Assembly: GCA_033961575.1 (NCBI GenBank)
Contig: CM066728.1
Coordinates: 101,198,852 to 101,262,851 of the forward strand
Source of the DNA: Aselliscus stoliczkanus
Taxonomy: Eukaryota; Chordata; Mammalia; Chiroptera; Hipposideridae
Length of the DNA: 64,000 nt
Direction: 5' to 3'
Made by a program: the position numbers and the translations under genes. Each line of letters starts with the position of its first letter. The first letter of the stretch is position 1. Below, one piece after another: positions 36,640-48,640 of the stretch. The notes below the pieces were generated by a model. That model was not told the origin of the DNA. It made no database searches and worked only from the letters and a program-made list of their open reading frames with translations.

Positions 36640-37073
36640 TTTTTTTTTTTTTTTTTTTTTTTGTGGTTGGGTGTGGAGGGTTTAGCTAAGCTACTGCATG
36701 GTACTGCTGTCTCGTCATCCATTTTATTTGGCCAAGCAGCCTGCAGTGACCTTAAACTGACAATAAGTCCGCTCAGGTCAGTATGTGCCCTAGAAAGCAG
36801 CCTGCAGAGTCACAAACAGTTGTAAGCTCCTGATATTTCTCTAAAACTATTGATCAGCAGTCTCCCCTGCCTTCCCAACATGTGCCTCTTAGGTAAGACC
36901 CCATGGCACTTGCCAAAACCCCTCTCTTTTGGTTTGAATTGACCAATCATCCTTAGCCTGAGAACCTCAAAAGCCCCAGCCACCAACCTAACAGGGGCAT
37001 GGGCTCCAGGTCCTGTCTCTCCCCCTGCCTCCCCTCTGCCTCAACGGACTTCCCGTGCAAAGGAGTAATGCTC
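36640..37073 (-). mobile_element. 434-bp A-tailed insertion of unrecognised origin
   Basis: A run of 23 T (A-tail in antisense) is followed by about 410 bp of moderately GC-rich sequence. The 9-bp string aatatctcc flanks it at 36631-36639 and 37074-37082. These are the marks of an RNA copied by L1 machinery on the minus strand. The body starts (minus strand) gagcattactcctttgcac and near its end has aataaaatgg. It has no tRNA-like head and does not match the SINEs in this window. An LTR-derived transcript, an unknown SINE or a processed noncoding RNA are possible. The longest frame is 80 codons and not convincing. Confidence 0.6.
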
Positions 37074-37082
37074 AATATCTCC

Positions 37083-37354
37083 CTCTTAGACATATGCCCT
37101 TAAACATAGATAACAGCATCAACATGGAGGTTTCAAATATCCTTTCAAATCTTCTCTCCAATACCCTAAGGCAGGTGAAATACTCCAGTTTTCTTTCTGA
37201 ATCATATAATGGCATAAAACTCCATCAGAAAACTCCCCTTGCGTCCTCAGACAGCAAGAGCATCAAGAAAGCCTCACTGAGGAAGTGGCATTGGAATTCT
37301 CAATCTACCTTGTCACAAACTCAGAGGTTCCTGCTGAGGGCCAGACAGTGCGTG
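37083..37354 (+). other. unassigned segment with a 100-codon frame
   Basis: An open frame spans 37055-37357. It starts inside the preceding insertion and shows no known domain. Probably chance. Confidence 0.3.
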
Positions 37355-39834
37355 TAAATGGATTTTTTTAATTATTATTATTTTTTATTATTATTACTAT
37401 AATTAGTTACAGATGTACAAAAAAAGCCATAGTTTTTTTTTCACCCCTTACAAAGTGACTCCCCCTCCCCTCTCCCCTGCCCCCCCACACCCGATATCAT
37501 ACATATCTATTACAATTCCATTGACTCCATCCCTACACTATATTCCACATCCCATGACTATGTATGTGTTACATTATAGTTGACATATAATATTGTTCAG
37601 CGGCAGCTTCAGATGTACAGTGCAGTGGTAAGGCCACTACACCGTCCATGAAGTGGTCTCCCTAAAAGGACATGAGTCCTTCTGATCCCCTAAGAAAAAA
37701 AATATTTACAACCTTACTGATTATATTCCCTAAACTGTCTCTTCTGTCTCTGCAGTAGTATCATAGTTATCAGTTTATATTGCCTCGTCCCTTCCCCTTC
37801 TCCCATCCCCATCCCATCTAGCCCTCATCAGTTTTTTTCTTTGTGTCTCTAAGACTATTTCTGTTTACATTGCTCATTTATTCAGTTCTTTAGATCCACA
37901 TGTAATTGAGATCATATGGTATTTGTGTTTCTTTGACTGACTTATTTCACTTAACATAATGTTCCTTAGGTCCATCCATATTGTTGCAAATGGTACGATT
38001 TCTTTCTTCTTTATGGCTGCGTAATATTCCATCGTGTAAATGTACCAGTTTCTTTTCTTTTTTTTTTCTTTTTTCTTGAGGGTAGTGTCACTGGCCCTCA
38101 TATGTGGGACTGAACCGGAGCCGCTGGCCTCCCAAGCCACCGCTTAACCACCGCGCCACTCGGCCGGCCTTCCACAGTTTCTTAATCCAGTCATCTACCA
38201 ATGGGCATTTCGATTGTTTCCAAGTCTTGGCTATTGTAAATAGCACTGCAATGAACATAGCGGTGCATACATTTTTTCGAATTAGTGTCTTGGGTTTTTC
38301 AGGATGAATGCCTAGGAGTGGAATTTCTGAGTCAAAAGGTAGTTGCATTTCCAGTTTTTGAGATACCTCCATACTGACTTCCATAGTGGCTGCACTAATC
38401 TGCAATCCCACCAACAGTGCAGCAGGGTCCCCTTTTCCCCACAGCCCCGCCAGCACTTGTTGTTTGTTGATTTATTGATGATAGCCATTCTGACTGGAGT
38501 GAGATGGTTTGTATTTGCATTTCCTAATGATCAGTGAGGTTGAACATTTTTTCATATGCCTGTTGGCAATCTGTATGTCCTCTTTAGAGAAAACGTCTCT
38601 TCATTTCCTCTGCCCATTTCTTAATTGGGTTGTTTGTTTTTTTGGTGTTGAGTTGCATGAGGGTTTTATAAATTTTGGATATTAACCCCTTATCAGATAT
38701 ATCATTGACAAATAAATTCTCCCATTCAGTAGGCTTCCTTTTTGTTTTATTGATGGTTTCCTTTGTTGTGAAAAAACTTTTAAGTTTGATATAATCCCAT
38801 ATGCTCATTTTTTTTTTTTTTTTTTTACTTCCCTTGCCCTTGGGGATGTAACAGTAAAAATATTGCTCAGAGTAATGTCTGCAAATTTACTCCCTATATT
38901 TTCTTCTAGGAGTTTTATGGTTTCAGGTCTTACATTTAAGTCTTTAATCCATTTTGAATTTGTTCTTGTATATGGTGTAAGGAGGTGGTCCAGTTTCATT
39001 TTATTGCATGTGTCAGTCCAGTTTTCCCAGCACAATATATTAAATAGACTATCTTTACCCCAGTGTAAATTCTTGCTTCCATTGTCATAGATTAACTGTC
39101 TGTATATACATGGATTTATTTCTGGGGTCTCTGTTCTGTTCCACTGGTCTATGTGCCTGTTTTTATGCCAATACCATACTGTTTTGATTACTTTAGCCTT
39201 TTAGTATGTTTTGATGTCTGGTAGCATGATACCCCCGACTTTGTTCTTATTTCTCAGGGTTGCCAATGCTATTCGGGGTCTTTTATGGTTCAATATAAAT
39301 TTTAGGATTATATTTTCTATTTCTGTAAAAATTGCCCTTGGTAGTTTGATGGGAATTGCACTGAATCTATATATTGCTTTAGGCAGGATCAGGAACAAGA
39401 CAAGGCTATCCATTTTCTCCTATTTTATTCAACATAGTTCTGGAAGTTCTAGCCACAGCAATCAGATAAGAAAAAGAAATAAAAGGCATCCAAATTGGCA
39501 AGGAAGAAGTAAAACTGTCATTATATGCAGATGACATGATACTGTATATAGAGAACCTCAAAGACTCCATCAAAAAACTATTGGAACTGACAGACGAATT
39601 CAGTAAAGTAGCAGGATTTAAAATCAATGTTCAGAAATCAGTGGCATTTGCATATACCAATAATAAACTAACGGAAGGAGAAATTAAGAAAACTGTCCCA
39701 TTTACAATTGCATCAAGAACTATAAAATACCTAGGAATAAATTTAACCAAAGAAGTAAAATATCTGTAGTCAGAAAATTATAAGACACAGAAGAAAGAAA
39801 TAAAAGAAGATACAAATAAATATAAATGGATTTT
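37355..39834 (-). mobile_element. L1 copy with 5' inversion (twin priming)
   Basis: A 12-bp duplication, taaatggatttt, at 37355-37366 and 39823-39834 brackets the element. The left portion, 37367 to about 39384, is antisense L1: 3'UTR, then ORF2 C-terminal blocks such as IYTMEYYAAIKKKE and further upstream sequence to [13 protein letters not shown]. At about 39385 orientation flips. The right portion, to 39822, is sense ORF2 with the YADD box at 39524-39535 and the later [12 protein letters not shown]. By comparison with the 26.9-kb copy, roughly 65 bp of ORF2 between the two segments is missing. This inversion-with-deletion is the signature of twin priming during insertion. Frames are broken throughout. 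Confidence 0.95.
38055..38171 (-). mobile_element. tRNA-derived SINE nested in the L1 at 37.4 kb
   Basis: The T-rich tail, gggtagtgtcactggccctca and the gccactcggccggcc head (antisense) interrupt L1 ORF2. The L1 words cagtttctt appear on both sides (38047-38054 region and 38172-38183), giving a short target duplication. The SINE is therefore younger than this L1. Confidence 0.9.
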
Positions 39835-42390
39835 GACCCAGGGATATGTAAGTCAGAAAAGAGTGCTGGGAAAGGAGGTCTGAAGCACAGTGGGCCCCTC
39901 CTCAGCCTCAGATACTTTTGTAATATGAGTTTTAGGGCCCTGTTTTATTAGATAGGTGGATTTTTCAAGACGAATTTGATACATCCATGTGTATATGATT
40001 AGTCCTAAATGCTAGAAGTTGATAGCTAATTAAAACTATTTGAAATCAAGATCTAAGCCAACAAAAGACACCAGGTAAGGGCTATGGGTTTGGCATTTCT
40101 CTTGCAAAGAAGGCTTGAGATGGGAACCAACAAAGAATGTACCAAGAGTATGATTTAAGGCCTAATGAAAGTGAGCAAATATGGGAAATAACGAACACAT
40201 TTGAAATAATGAAAAGTTATAAAGGATAGAATAAAACAGAAAAGGCAAATTAGATTAGAGGTACAAGCAAGCCATATTCAAGGGAGCTTTCAACTATGCT
40301 GAGAAAAATTAAAAATTAATCACTAGCATTGCATTTCTGCAAAAGTGCTTGACTCTATGATATAGTCATGAAAATTGATACTTATATCAATTAACAAATA
40401 TGGGTTAAATGATATATAATATAATTTTTAAATTTACCCAACCAAAACAAATCAATATTTATATCCATCCAATGAAATAAATTATTATAAAATTATATAT
40501 AATTACCTAGGTGCAATCCAGATGATCAAGAACAAAGATATAATATCTAAACATTTTAATTTAGGTTATGTTAATGTCCAGAATGTATTTGGAATTAATT
40601 ATTCTCTTTGGGTTTTCCTTTAAAACATCATTATCACTAGCAAAAAATGTATAACATTTATGTATAGCACAAATTAAATTTTAAAATCATAAATATTTTA
40701 TATCATCTGTTTTTTCAACTCTAATAATGGAATTTTAATTTTTGTAAAACTTTTGAATTATTATGTTTACTTTAAAAAAATTAAACTGCATGAAATTAGT
40801 AGACTGAAGGATTCCGAAAGTGAGGGTATATTTATCATTCTACTCTGTAAACTCAGTGTGCAAGGGAGTACAAGGTCTTCTGAACAACCACATTTCCAAC
40901 TCCTACAGTGCATCAATCAGCTTAAAAATACTCAGTATGCCCTCTGAGTAATCATTGTTCAAATTACTACACCATTTCAATATATGTGTTATTGATTCCC
41001 TTAATACATATTAATTATTATCATTTCATCTTTATAAACAGTAGACTATTCTTATTTTCAAAGAGCCAGACTTTAATTTTATTTAAAAATTTTAGTGGTC
41101 ATTTCTTTGAAACTTGTTTTCTAATGAATACATTTCAACTTTCAGCTTTATTGATCCCTACTTTTTTGTAATATTGTTTATTATTGTCATGTCTTATTTC
41201 TTGTTATTTCCTAGAATTTTTAAATTTCTAGCTTAATCATGAAAATATATTATTATCCTCTGAATACATATATAAACATTTTAGGCTATGTGATATTTGT
41301 TGTTGTTAGCAGCTAAATTATCTATTTTTAATTATAATTTGGTATACTTCTAGATCCAAGAAGTAAAAGACTTGTAACAAACTTTGTAAAATAGGTTTGG
41401 TTTTGCTTTGTTTTATTGTTAATCTGGTTTTCATTGAGCATAACTTTTACTTAACTGTGCAGTGACATAATGTGGTCTATAAGATTTGTTGTTTTAAACA
41501 TTGATTAAGGGTTACTCTGTGAATACATGAATGATTAATTTTTTCCATTATTCCGTTTCAAAATTGAAAGTATTTTTCTGAAATTTTAAGCATATTCGCA
41601 CACACATACACAACATATTTGTGTCCCATGAAGATATAGAAAACTCAGTTAGCCCTTTCCTCTCCTTTTGTGGGCTAAACTCAAATTGTTGGATAACTTT
41701 AAAGTCAGCTCAAAGCTGAGAACTGAAAGGTCAGATATTTCTTCTTATAAGGGGCCCCATGCTACTGACAAGGTTCACACAAGTCAGTGAAACATTTCCG
41801 GATCCTAAAATGGACGGCATGGTGAGCAGCAAACATGTCTCCTCCTCATTTTGGACATGTTTCTGAGGACAGGCAGTGGTACTTGCTCCTAATAAGATAC
41901 TAAAAAAAATGTCTTCTGAGGCAAATTGTTTGTATTGACCTATGAGGCAGTACAGCAATTTCCAATCTGGTGCAGGTAAACTTTAGCTTCTGTCTCTAAA
42001 CTCCCCTATTTAACCACTGACAGTGGTTCAATTCTGTAGCTGCTGCTATACTGCCTCCTCTATGTTCTAGAAGCAACTACAAGCGCCATTGTCACTGTCA
42101 CTACACAGGAAAACACACACACACACTACAAATGGCTTACAATGGATTGGTATGTCTTCAGCTTTTTATTTGGAACTTTTTTTTCCTGTTTCTTATAACA
42201 ATCAATATAAAACTGTATTTTGCTCTTCATCTCAATTAGAGAAACTATCTTTTCAAAACAGTTAATGTGGTAATTGGACTTATGGCTATTAGTTTGTGTC
42301 TATAATGTAATAATATACCTAGGGTAGTACAGTTCTGCCATAACATGTTTGAAATTGTGCAGATAAATGTATTAATAAAAGCATTAGCCA

Positions 42391-42392
<2 letters not shown>
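39835..42392. other. AT-rich unique-looking DNA
   Basis: No gene or named repeat can be supported. Frames of 60-75 codons, for example 41731-41958 (minus), show no domain. Confidence 0.45.

Positions 42393-42430
<38 letters not shown>
42393..42430. repeat. (GT)n microsatellite
   Basis: Nineteen uninterrupted TG units in AT-rich context. Confidence 0.97.
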
Positions 42431-42433
<3 letters not shown>

Positions 42434-44309
42434 TTCTAAAAGTAGTGGGTTTTACCACAGTGGTAGTAGTATTGTCTGTACATGAGAGAGGGAGGTAATT
42501 AATATGACTCTAGTATAACTTCCAAAGCCCTAGTGTTATGAAAACCTGTAGATAGGTGGGTCTTAGTGATGTCTCCGTTCTCCATTTTTCTTCTGTGCTT
42601 ATTTGGTCACTTTGGAAATCTCCACATATTTTAGAGCATAGCATGTGCATTTCCCCATTGCCTTGATTTTGAAATAGGTATATTATCATTGATACGGACC
42701 ATTTTACTGTGTAATAAGTCCTACTTCCAGAGACGGAAACTTTTCCAGGATCTCCTGCTGTGTCCCATACTAATGTAAACTCTCCCAGCTCCTGTGAAGT
42801 CTAATATCAAAGTCATTCCACAGTGATTTTTTTCCCCCAGCCACAATTGCTGTGGCCTTGGTGAGAAAGAAATGATCATTGCAGTTATGAAGGTATAGGC
42901 CTGTTATGTTTTTGCTTTCATTCATTTAAGATAGATATTGCGAAGCCAATCTTGAGTCTGCTCTTTGGCATGTGGCGCTTTAAGAATTGTATGGATGAGG
43001 CCTGTACTTGAGATGATGCCACTGACAGCACAACTGCGGTCAGAGTCAATACCATACTTTTATGACTTTATGAATATACACCTGCTCATGCATTCTGACT
43101 TCTCTTTGCTCCCTATTTTGTTAAATGTTGGACTTGAAGATATCCAGTTACTTATTTGGCCAAGACCTTAAAGTTTTTTAGTAGAGTCAAGATTTATATT
43201 CAATTGGATGGTCCCCACATCTTCTCTCTTTCTTCTATCCCACACGGATACCCTATTTTTTTTTTTTAATTTCCCTCTATTGCATTCTTTCTAACAGTTT
43301 CTAAATGACATTATACTAAACTCCAGCATATTTAATAATGCCTATAGGCTGCACATGTGCCTTTCTGAATCTATTTCTTTGGTCTCTCACAGAAATCTCT
43401 CCCCATCACCGACTCTGCTCAGCCACAATGGGTTGCTTTCTGTTTGTTGAGTGTCCTGCATGCTTGCCTGTATCAGAAGCTTTGTATGCACAGTTTCCTT
43501 TGCCTGGTAATTCTCCATTACCTGGCAGGACCATTTCCTATGCTTGCCCTTTAAACTCTTAAGTTCAGATTATTCATCTTCCAGGTTTCGGGTTAAACAG
43601 GCCAGCAGGCACTCTTAGCCCCCAGTCTTGATTATATGCTCCCCACTTTCACACACGTAAGCAGTAACTGAACCCCCTCCCCCACCTTCATTTAATCTCA
43701 TGGCTCTCTCTCTCTCTAGTACTTCCTAAATCCCATCCTAGCACCTGTCTTTAAATCTATGGGGGGAAAAAAAAGAATTTTACATTTAAGATGCATGAAA
43801 TCAGAATGCTATTTACCACCAGTGTGCACATTTATAGAAATAGTTAGTTTTATTATAGAGGTTCCAGTTGTTTTCCTGAAATGCTGCGCTTAAATAGGCA
43901 TATCTTATATCTTACGAGATATTCTAGTTAAATGCAAAAAGCCTGTAGCGATATTTCATAAATGGCCCTAAATAGTCTTCATATATCTTATGAGGCTGTT
44001 ATTAGCGCTATAGCCACTTAGTAAATGAGGAAGCTGAAGCCAAAACTGAAGGTGCTAAATACATTATGTGGTGAAGAACAAATGAATAAATCCATCAAGC
44101 CGTTTATGGGACTGCATCACCCCCTCTGTGACAATTAGCTTGTGCCTGCATATGTCAAATGACTCTTGTCGCCGTGCCTTCTACCTCCTCTAATGTCATT
44201 GTCCCTGGTCTTGATGGGTTTTTTTTTTTTTTATTTGCTTTTCTGACCTTCTTCCCATAACACTGCTTATTTCTTGGAAGTTTTTCCTTTCAAGTCAACC
44301 TGTGGAAAC
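42431..44309. other. mixed unique sequence; possible old repeat at ~43400-43620
   Basis: The 43400-43620 section (ctttgcctggtaattctcc, then ttcatcttccaggtttcgggttaaa) is reminiscent of an ancient mammalian repeat in antisense. No family is assigned. No gene is supported. Confidence 0.3.
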
Positions 44310-44330
44310 CTCTGCTGCCCCCTGGTGGCT
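44310..44330 (-). promoter_or_regulatory. strong CTCF-like binding motif
   Basis: On the minus strand the site reads AGCCACCAGGGGGCAGCAGA. Its core CCACCAGGGGGCA is the canonical CTCF core. The motif faces left. It lies in sequence with no obvious transposon, so it may be an ancestral site. CTCF sites of this quality commonly anchor chromatin loops. Occupancy cannot be judged from sequence. Confidence 0.6.
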
Positions 44331-45129
44331 GATGCTAGTAGTTAGGATTCGTTCTTCAGATTCCAGTTATTAACACATCTGAGGACAAAGAAGCAAAACA
44401 AAGTAAGCAGCTAATTACATCGCAAAAGAGGTTGTGTTTGACCCCCAGCAAGGATATTATATTTTTCATATGAGATATAAATTCAATGTTGCTTCTTTTC
44501 CTTTAGAGTAAACGTGTCTGTGCCCTGAAGCTGTTTGGGGTAGAACTAGCAGGTACAAGAAATCCATACCCTTGAAAAACAGGAACGTTAATGGCCTGTC
44601 TTTCCCTTTTGCTCATGCTGTCCCTACAAAATAAAGTTTGTGAATGAGACATTAAAAGGAAAAACATTCCAAGGAACTTTAAAGGTCGAATTTCTGTTGC
44701 CATCTTTTGAACTGGTGTTTTCATACAACAATGACACAACATTTGGTAAACCTTCTTAATATAACAACAAACAAATGTAACCCAAGAATTTTATGAGTTG
44801 GCAGAGTTCCTTACTTATGTAACTCTTCTTTCTCCGTATACGTGCTGGATTTGATAGACTTTTTTTTTTCCTAATTCTTTTTTTATTTGGATTTTCTAAA
44901 TTTTCTGTAGCAAAATTTTGTAGTCAGAGGAAGGCAAAAAGTCTATACCAACAAAAAGCTTATTCTAAAAAAGTAAACAAACTAAATTAATTAAGCAATT
45001 AATTAAAGGAAACCCTGGTGGGGCTAGAAGAACGAATATCTCAATTGAGAAACAGCCTCATTTTTTTCCACTGCTGAAATGGGGATGATATAATACATAT
45101 TACCATGTTGGCTTTGTGGGGATGACAGG
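44331..45129. other. no recognisable feature
   Basis: Unique-looking DNA with a 79-codon frame (44503-44742, minus) that carries no known domain. Confidence 0.4.
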
Positions 45130-46795
45130 TCTCTCTCATTTTTTAAAAAATTATTTCTTAAGTATACAGAAAAAAATGTTCACATGTAATGGCTAGTTTA
45201 ATGAGTTGTGAAAAATGCATATGGTTGTATAAATACCACTAGATTCAAGATACAGAAGTTCCATTGCCCTCCAAAATCTCTTCTTGCTACCCCATTATAG
45301 TTGGCCCCTGAACCCAGCCTTCACTTCTGTCAATGACTGATTGCTTTTGGTCCCTTGTTGTTGTCCCTGTTACAGAATATCATATAAATGTAATTATAAA
45401 TTATGAAACCTTTTTCACTTGATGGCTTTCCACTTAGTATACTTGCATTTGAGATTTATCTGTGTTATTGTGCATATCAATATTTTCTTTTTTATCATCA
45501 AGCAGCGTCTCAGTGTATGGATGTGTCACATATTGTTTATCCATTGAAAAGCGTGTTTCTTGTTTTTGATGACTGAGAATAAAGTTGTTATAATTAATAC
45601 AGGTTTTGTGTGAACATAAGCTTTAATTGTCTTGGCTACCTGCCTAGGAGTATGTATTTAACTATAATTAACTGCCAAAGATTTTATTAAAGTCTCTGTA
45701 GTATTTTTTTTTTTTGAGGGAAGTGTCACTGGCCCTCATATGTGGGACCCAAACCGGGGCCACTGGCTTCCCAAGCCAGCCCTTAACCACAGCGCAGCTA
45801 GGCCGACCCTTCTCTGTAGTATTTTACATTCCCACAAGAAATCTGAGAGCATCAATTGCTCTGTATTCTTGACAGTACTTATCATATTTGCAAATAAATG
45901 AGCTATTGCAATAGTTTTATAGTGGCATTGCATTGTGGTTTTGATTAGCATTTCCCTAATAATTGATGTAAATCACGTTTTCATGTGCTTATTTGCCATC
46001 TGTAACTTTTCTTTCGTGTAGTGTATGTTTAAGTTTTTGTCCAATATTTATGAGGTTGTTTAGTTTCTAATTGCTGATTTTTGAGTGTTCTTTACATATT
46101 TGGTTGGTTACAAGTATTTGTCTTTTCACACCCTAACCATTGTCTTTTGCGGAGCAAAAGATTCAATTTTGATGAACTTCGTTTTACCAAAGTATTCTTT
46201 GTTAGGTCATGTTTTAGATATCACATCTAAAAAAGCTTTACCAAAAAAAAAATTTCCAAGTTTTTTCACCAATGTTTTTTTCTAATAGTTTTACAATTTT
46301 ACATTCTGTTACACTATGATGCACTTTGAATTAATTGCTATCTAAATTGTGAGTTATGCATCAAGTTTCATCTTTTGTGGAGGTATGGTAGTACAAATAT
46401 TTCAGACCATTTGTTAGTGTTGGTTTTTTTTTCCTTCATTGGATTTTTTTTCCACCTTTGTCAAAAATCAACTGACCATAATTGTCTGAGTATATTTTGA
46501 GATTCCGCATTCTAATTGTATTTATCTGTGACGTGATGGTATAGCATTAGTATAGCTTTAAATCAGAAAATATGACTCCAGCAAGTATTTGCTTCCTTTT
46601 CAAAATTATTTTATTTATTGTATTTCCTTTGCATGTCAATATAAATTTTAGAAACAGCTTATCAAAATCTATATAAAAAATCTGCTGAGAGTTTTATTAA
46701 CCTTGCGTATAGATTGTATATAAAATAATGTGTTATCTGTATCTCTTTTCATTTTTTAATTGATAGTTCTAGCAATTACTAAATGCAAAACTAAC
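45130..46795 (-). mobile_element. ancient L1, 3'UTR and ORF2 3' part, antisense
   Basis: In reverse complement this holds an old L1 3' end followed by ORF2 words: ctcagtgtatggatgtgtcac, then caggttttgtgtgaacataagc and, further right, aaattttagaaacagcttatc. The layout is a minus-strand L1M-type element. It is split by a SINE at 45708-45810 and ends where an LTR was inserted. Frames are destroyed. Confidence 0.75.
45708..45810 (-). mobile_element. tRNA-derived SINE nested in old L1
   Basis: T-tail, gaagtgtcactggccctcat and an aggccgacc head in antisense. The 15-bp duplication tctctgtagtatttt flanks it at 45693-45707 and 45811-45825. Confidence 0.93.
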
Positions 46796-47340
46796 TGTTA
46801 CCAGGAATGACACTTGTACCTCGATTCTTATGTTCTTGAGGGAAATAATTCAGTCAAGAGACAGAGTTTGTGCAGGAGAGGGTATCAAGAAGTTTATTAG
46901 TAAAAATGAGCACACTGGGAGACATGGAGCGGGCTGACCCAAGCGTGGGAAGCAGCCTCTCCTTACACTGTGTGAGGGGTTTATCTCTGGGGGTAGAACG
47001 GTCCCCCTGCCCTTCTATTATCTTCCTCTCTCCGCTGAGGTGTCCCATCCCCACCTCAGGTTCCCAAGGTTTTTTCTCAGGTCCCTAAGCATGAACCTGT
47101 TAATTCCCCATGATTTATTTGAGAAGCTCATTAAAATTATCCCGAGAAGTAGGATGTATATTCCCATCAGTGGATGGTTTCCTTCCCTCTTTGGCATTTT
47201 TCCTTCTTCTCACGACATACCTTGTTCTCAATATCCTGCTGAGCAAGCCAGGTGCTTGTGCCCCAGTGAGCGCAGCTGTCAGGGGCCTCCTGGGGGGGGG
47301 GCAGTCCCTCCTCATTTCTACCTTTCTACCTGCCCCATCA
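46796..47340 (-). mobile_element. solo LTR, class I ERV-like, copy 2
   Basis: A 545-bp block running from tgttacc to ccccatca, TG...CA on the minus strand, similar end to end to 17840-18419. In LTR sense an AATAAA lies at 46893-46898, followed by a ~95-bp R/U5-like end with ctcttgactgaatt. The flanks taac (46792-46795) and taat (47341-47344) fit a 4-bp target duplication with one change, as expected for gammaretrovirus-like elements. It has no internal genes, so it is a solo LTR formed by recombination. Confidence 0.75.
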
Positions 47341-47344
47341 TAAT

Positions 47345-48640
47345 CTTTGAAATTCTAATTAAAGTTAGCATTTTACCAATTCAAATAAAATGTTTCTTTT
47401 AAAGCCACATAGGTGTCTTTTTCTTTCTCATTTTATGTTATGGTTGTCATAAATATATTACATTTACATACACTGAAATTGTTCCTAGAAAGGTTTATAA
47501 ATTAAGGTTTCAACTCATAATTATTTTAAATAACAAGATAAGAAAATAGTCATCTGCACCAAATATTTACCATATTTTAATATTCGTTCTTATAGTTTAA
47601 AGATTGCCCCTGTAATCATTTTTCTTTAGCCTGAAGAATTTCCTTTGGTGTTTCTTTTACTGAAAAACTGTTCACAAATCTTTTCATTTTTCTTCATCTG
47701 AGGATATTTTTATTTAGCATTCATTCCTTAATTGTCACAGGATTTAGAATTCTGGGTTGAAAATTTGTCCCCTCCCAAGCAATTTAAATGACCTACCAAT
47801 ATCCTCTAGGCTCCATGTTTTCTAAAAGAAATTCACAGCAATTGCAATTGTTGTTCCCTCACATGCCAGCTGTCCTCTTTCGCTGTTTACATTCAAGATT
47901 GTATATTTTTTACCTTTGGTTTTCAGATCTTTGATCATGATGTGTCTGGGCATGATTTATACTTTCCAAAGTTTGCTGAACTTCTTTAATCTGTATGTTC
48001 ATGATTTTTACACCAAATCTGGGGAATTTTCAGCATTATTTCTTCTTTTTTATTCTGAACCAATCTCATTTCCTCTTTCCTTCTGGGGCTCCACAGTAAT
48101 AAATGTTAGACTGTTTGACATTGGCCTACAAACCTTTGAAGCTCTTTTTTTCCTTTTATCTTTTTTTTTCACTCTGTTCTATTTATATGTCATCAAGTTT
48201 TTTGACATTTTCATCTATCTTCTGCTTTCTGCTATTAAGCCTTCACAGTGAATTTTTATTTCAAGTATTACATATTTCAGTTCTAACATTTCTACTTAGT
48301 TATTTTTTTATAGTTTCTATTTCTCGGATAAGAATTCCATCTTGTTTTGTAGGAGTGTTCACCTCTACCATGTGGAACACGGGTATAATACCTTAAAATA
48401 CCTATTTTACAATCTTTCTCAGCTTTGGGTTTGCAGCTATTAATTGGTTATATTTTGCAGTTTTTATTATGTCAAGTAAGTTTTGATTGGACGTCGGACA
48501 TGTTCAATATTATCGTGCAGACACTTGATTCTATCAAATTATTTGGAGAATACCCATTGAAATTTTGTCTGTTGGTTTAATTTTTGCAGGCAATTAACTT
48601 GTAGGATGATTCCACAAATTTGTCTCACCTCTAAGTGGTG
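47345..48640 (-). mobile_element. ancient L1 ORF1 and 5'UTR, antisense
   Basis: The series cctgaagaatttcctttggtg, then gaattctgggttga, ccttctggggctccacag and gtttctatttctcgg follows L1 ORF1 in reverse complement from C- to N-terminal end. It is followed at about 48580 by the 5'UTR words tttgcaggcaattaacttg. Frames of up to 111 codons on the plus strand are shadows of this fossil. With 45130-46795 it may be one element that lost most of ORF2, or two elements. Confidence 0.7.

Noticed and set aside
45025..45060. Y RNA-like phrase atatctcaattga
   Set aside because: The rest of the Y RNA stem and loop is missing; chance similarity.
17840..47340. A single huge provirus bounded by the two related LTRs
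   Set aside because: The 29 kb between contains unrelated, older and younger repeats and no retroviral gene order, so they are separate solo LTRs.
47916..48396. 111- and 97-codon plus-strand frames rich in phenylalanine and leucine, resembling membrane proteins
   Set aside because: They are the reverse complement of a coiled-coil-rich L1 ORF1 fossil; the hydrophobicity comes from T-rich antisense sequence.
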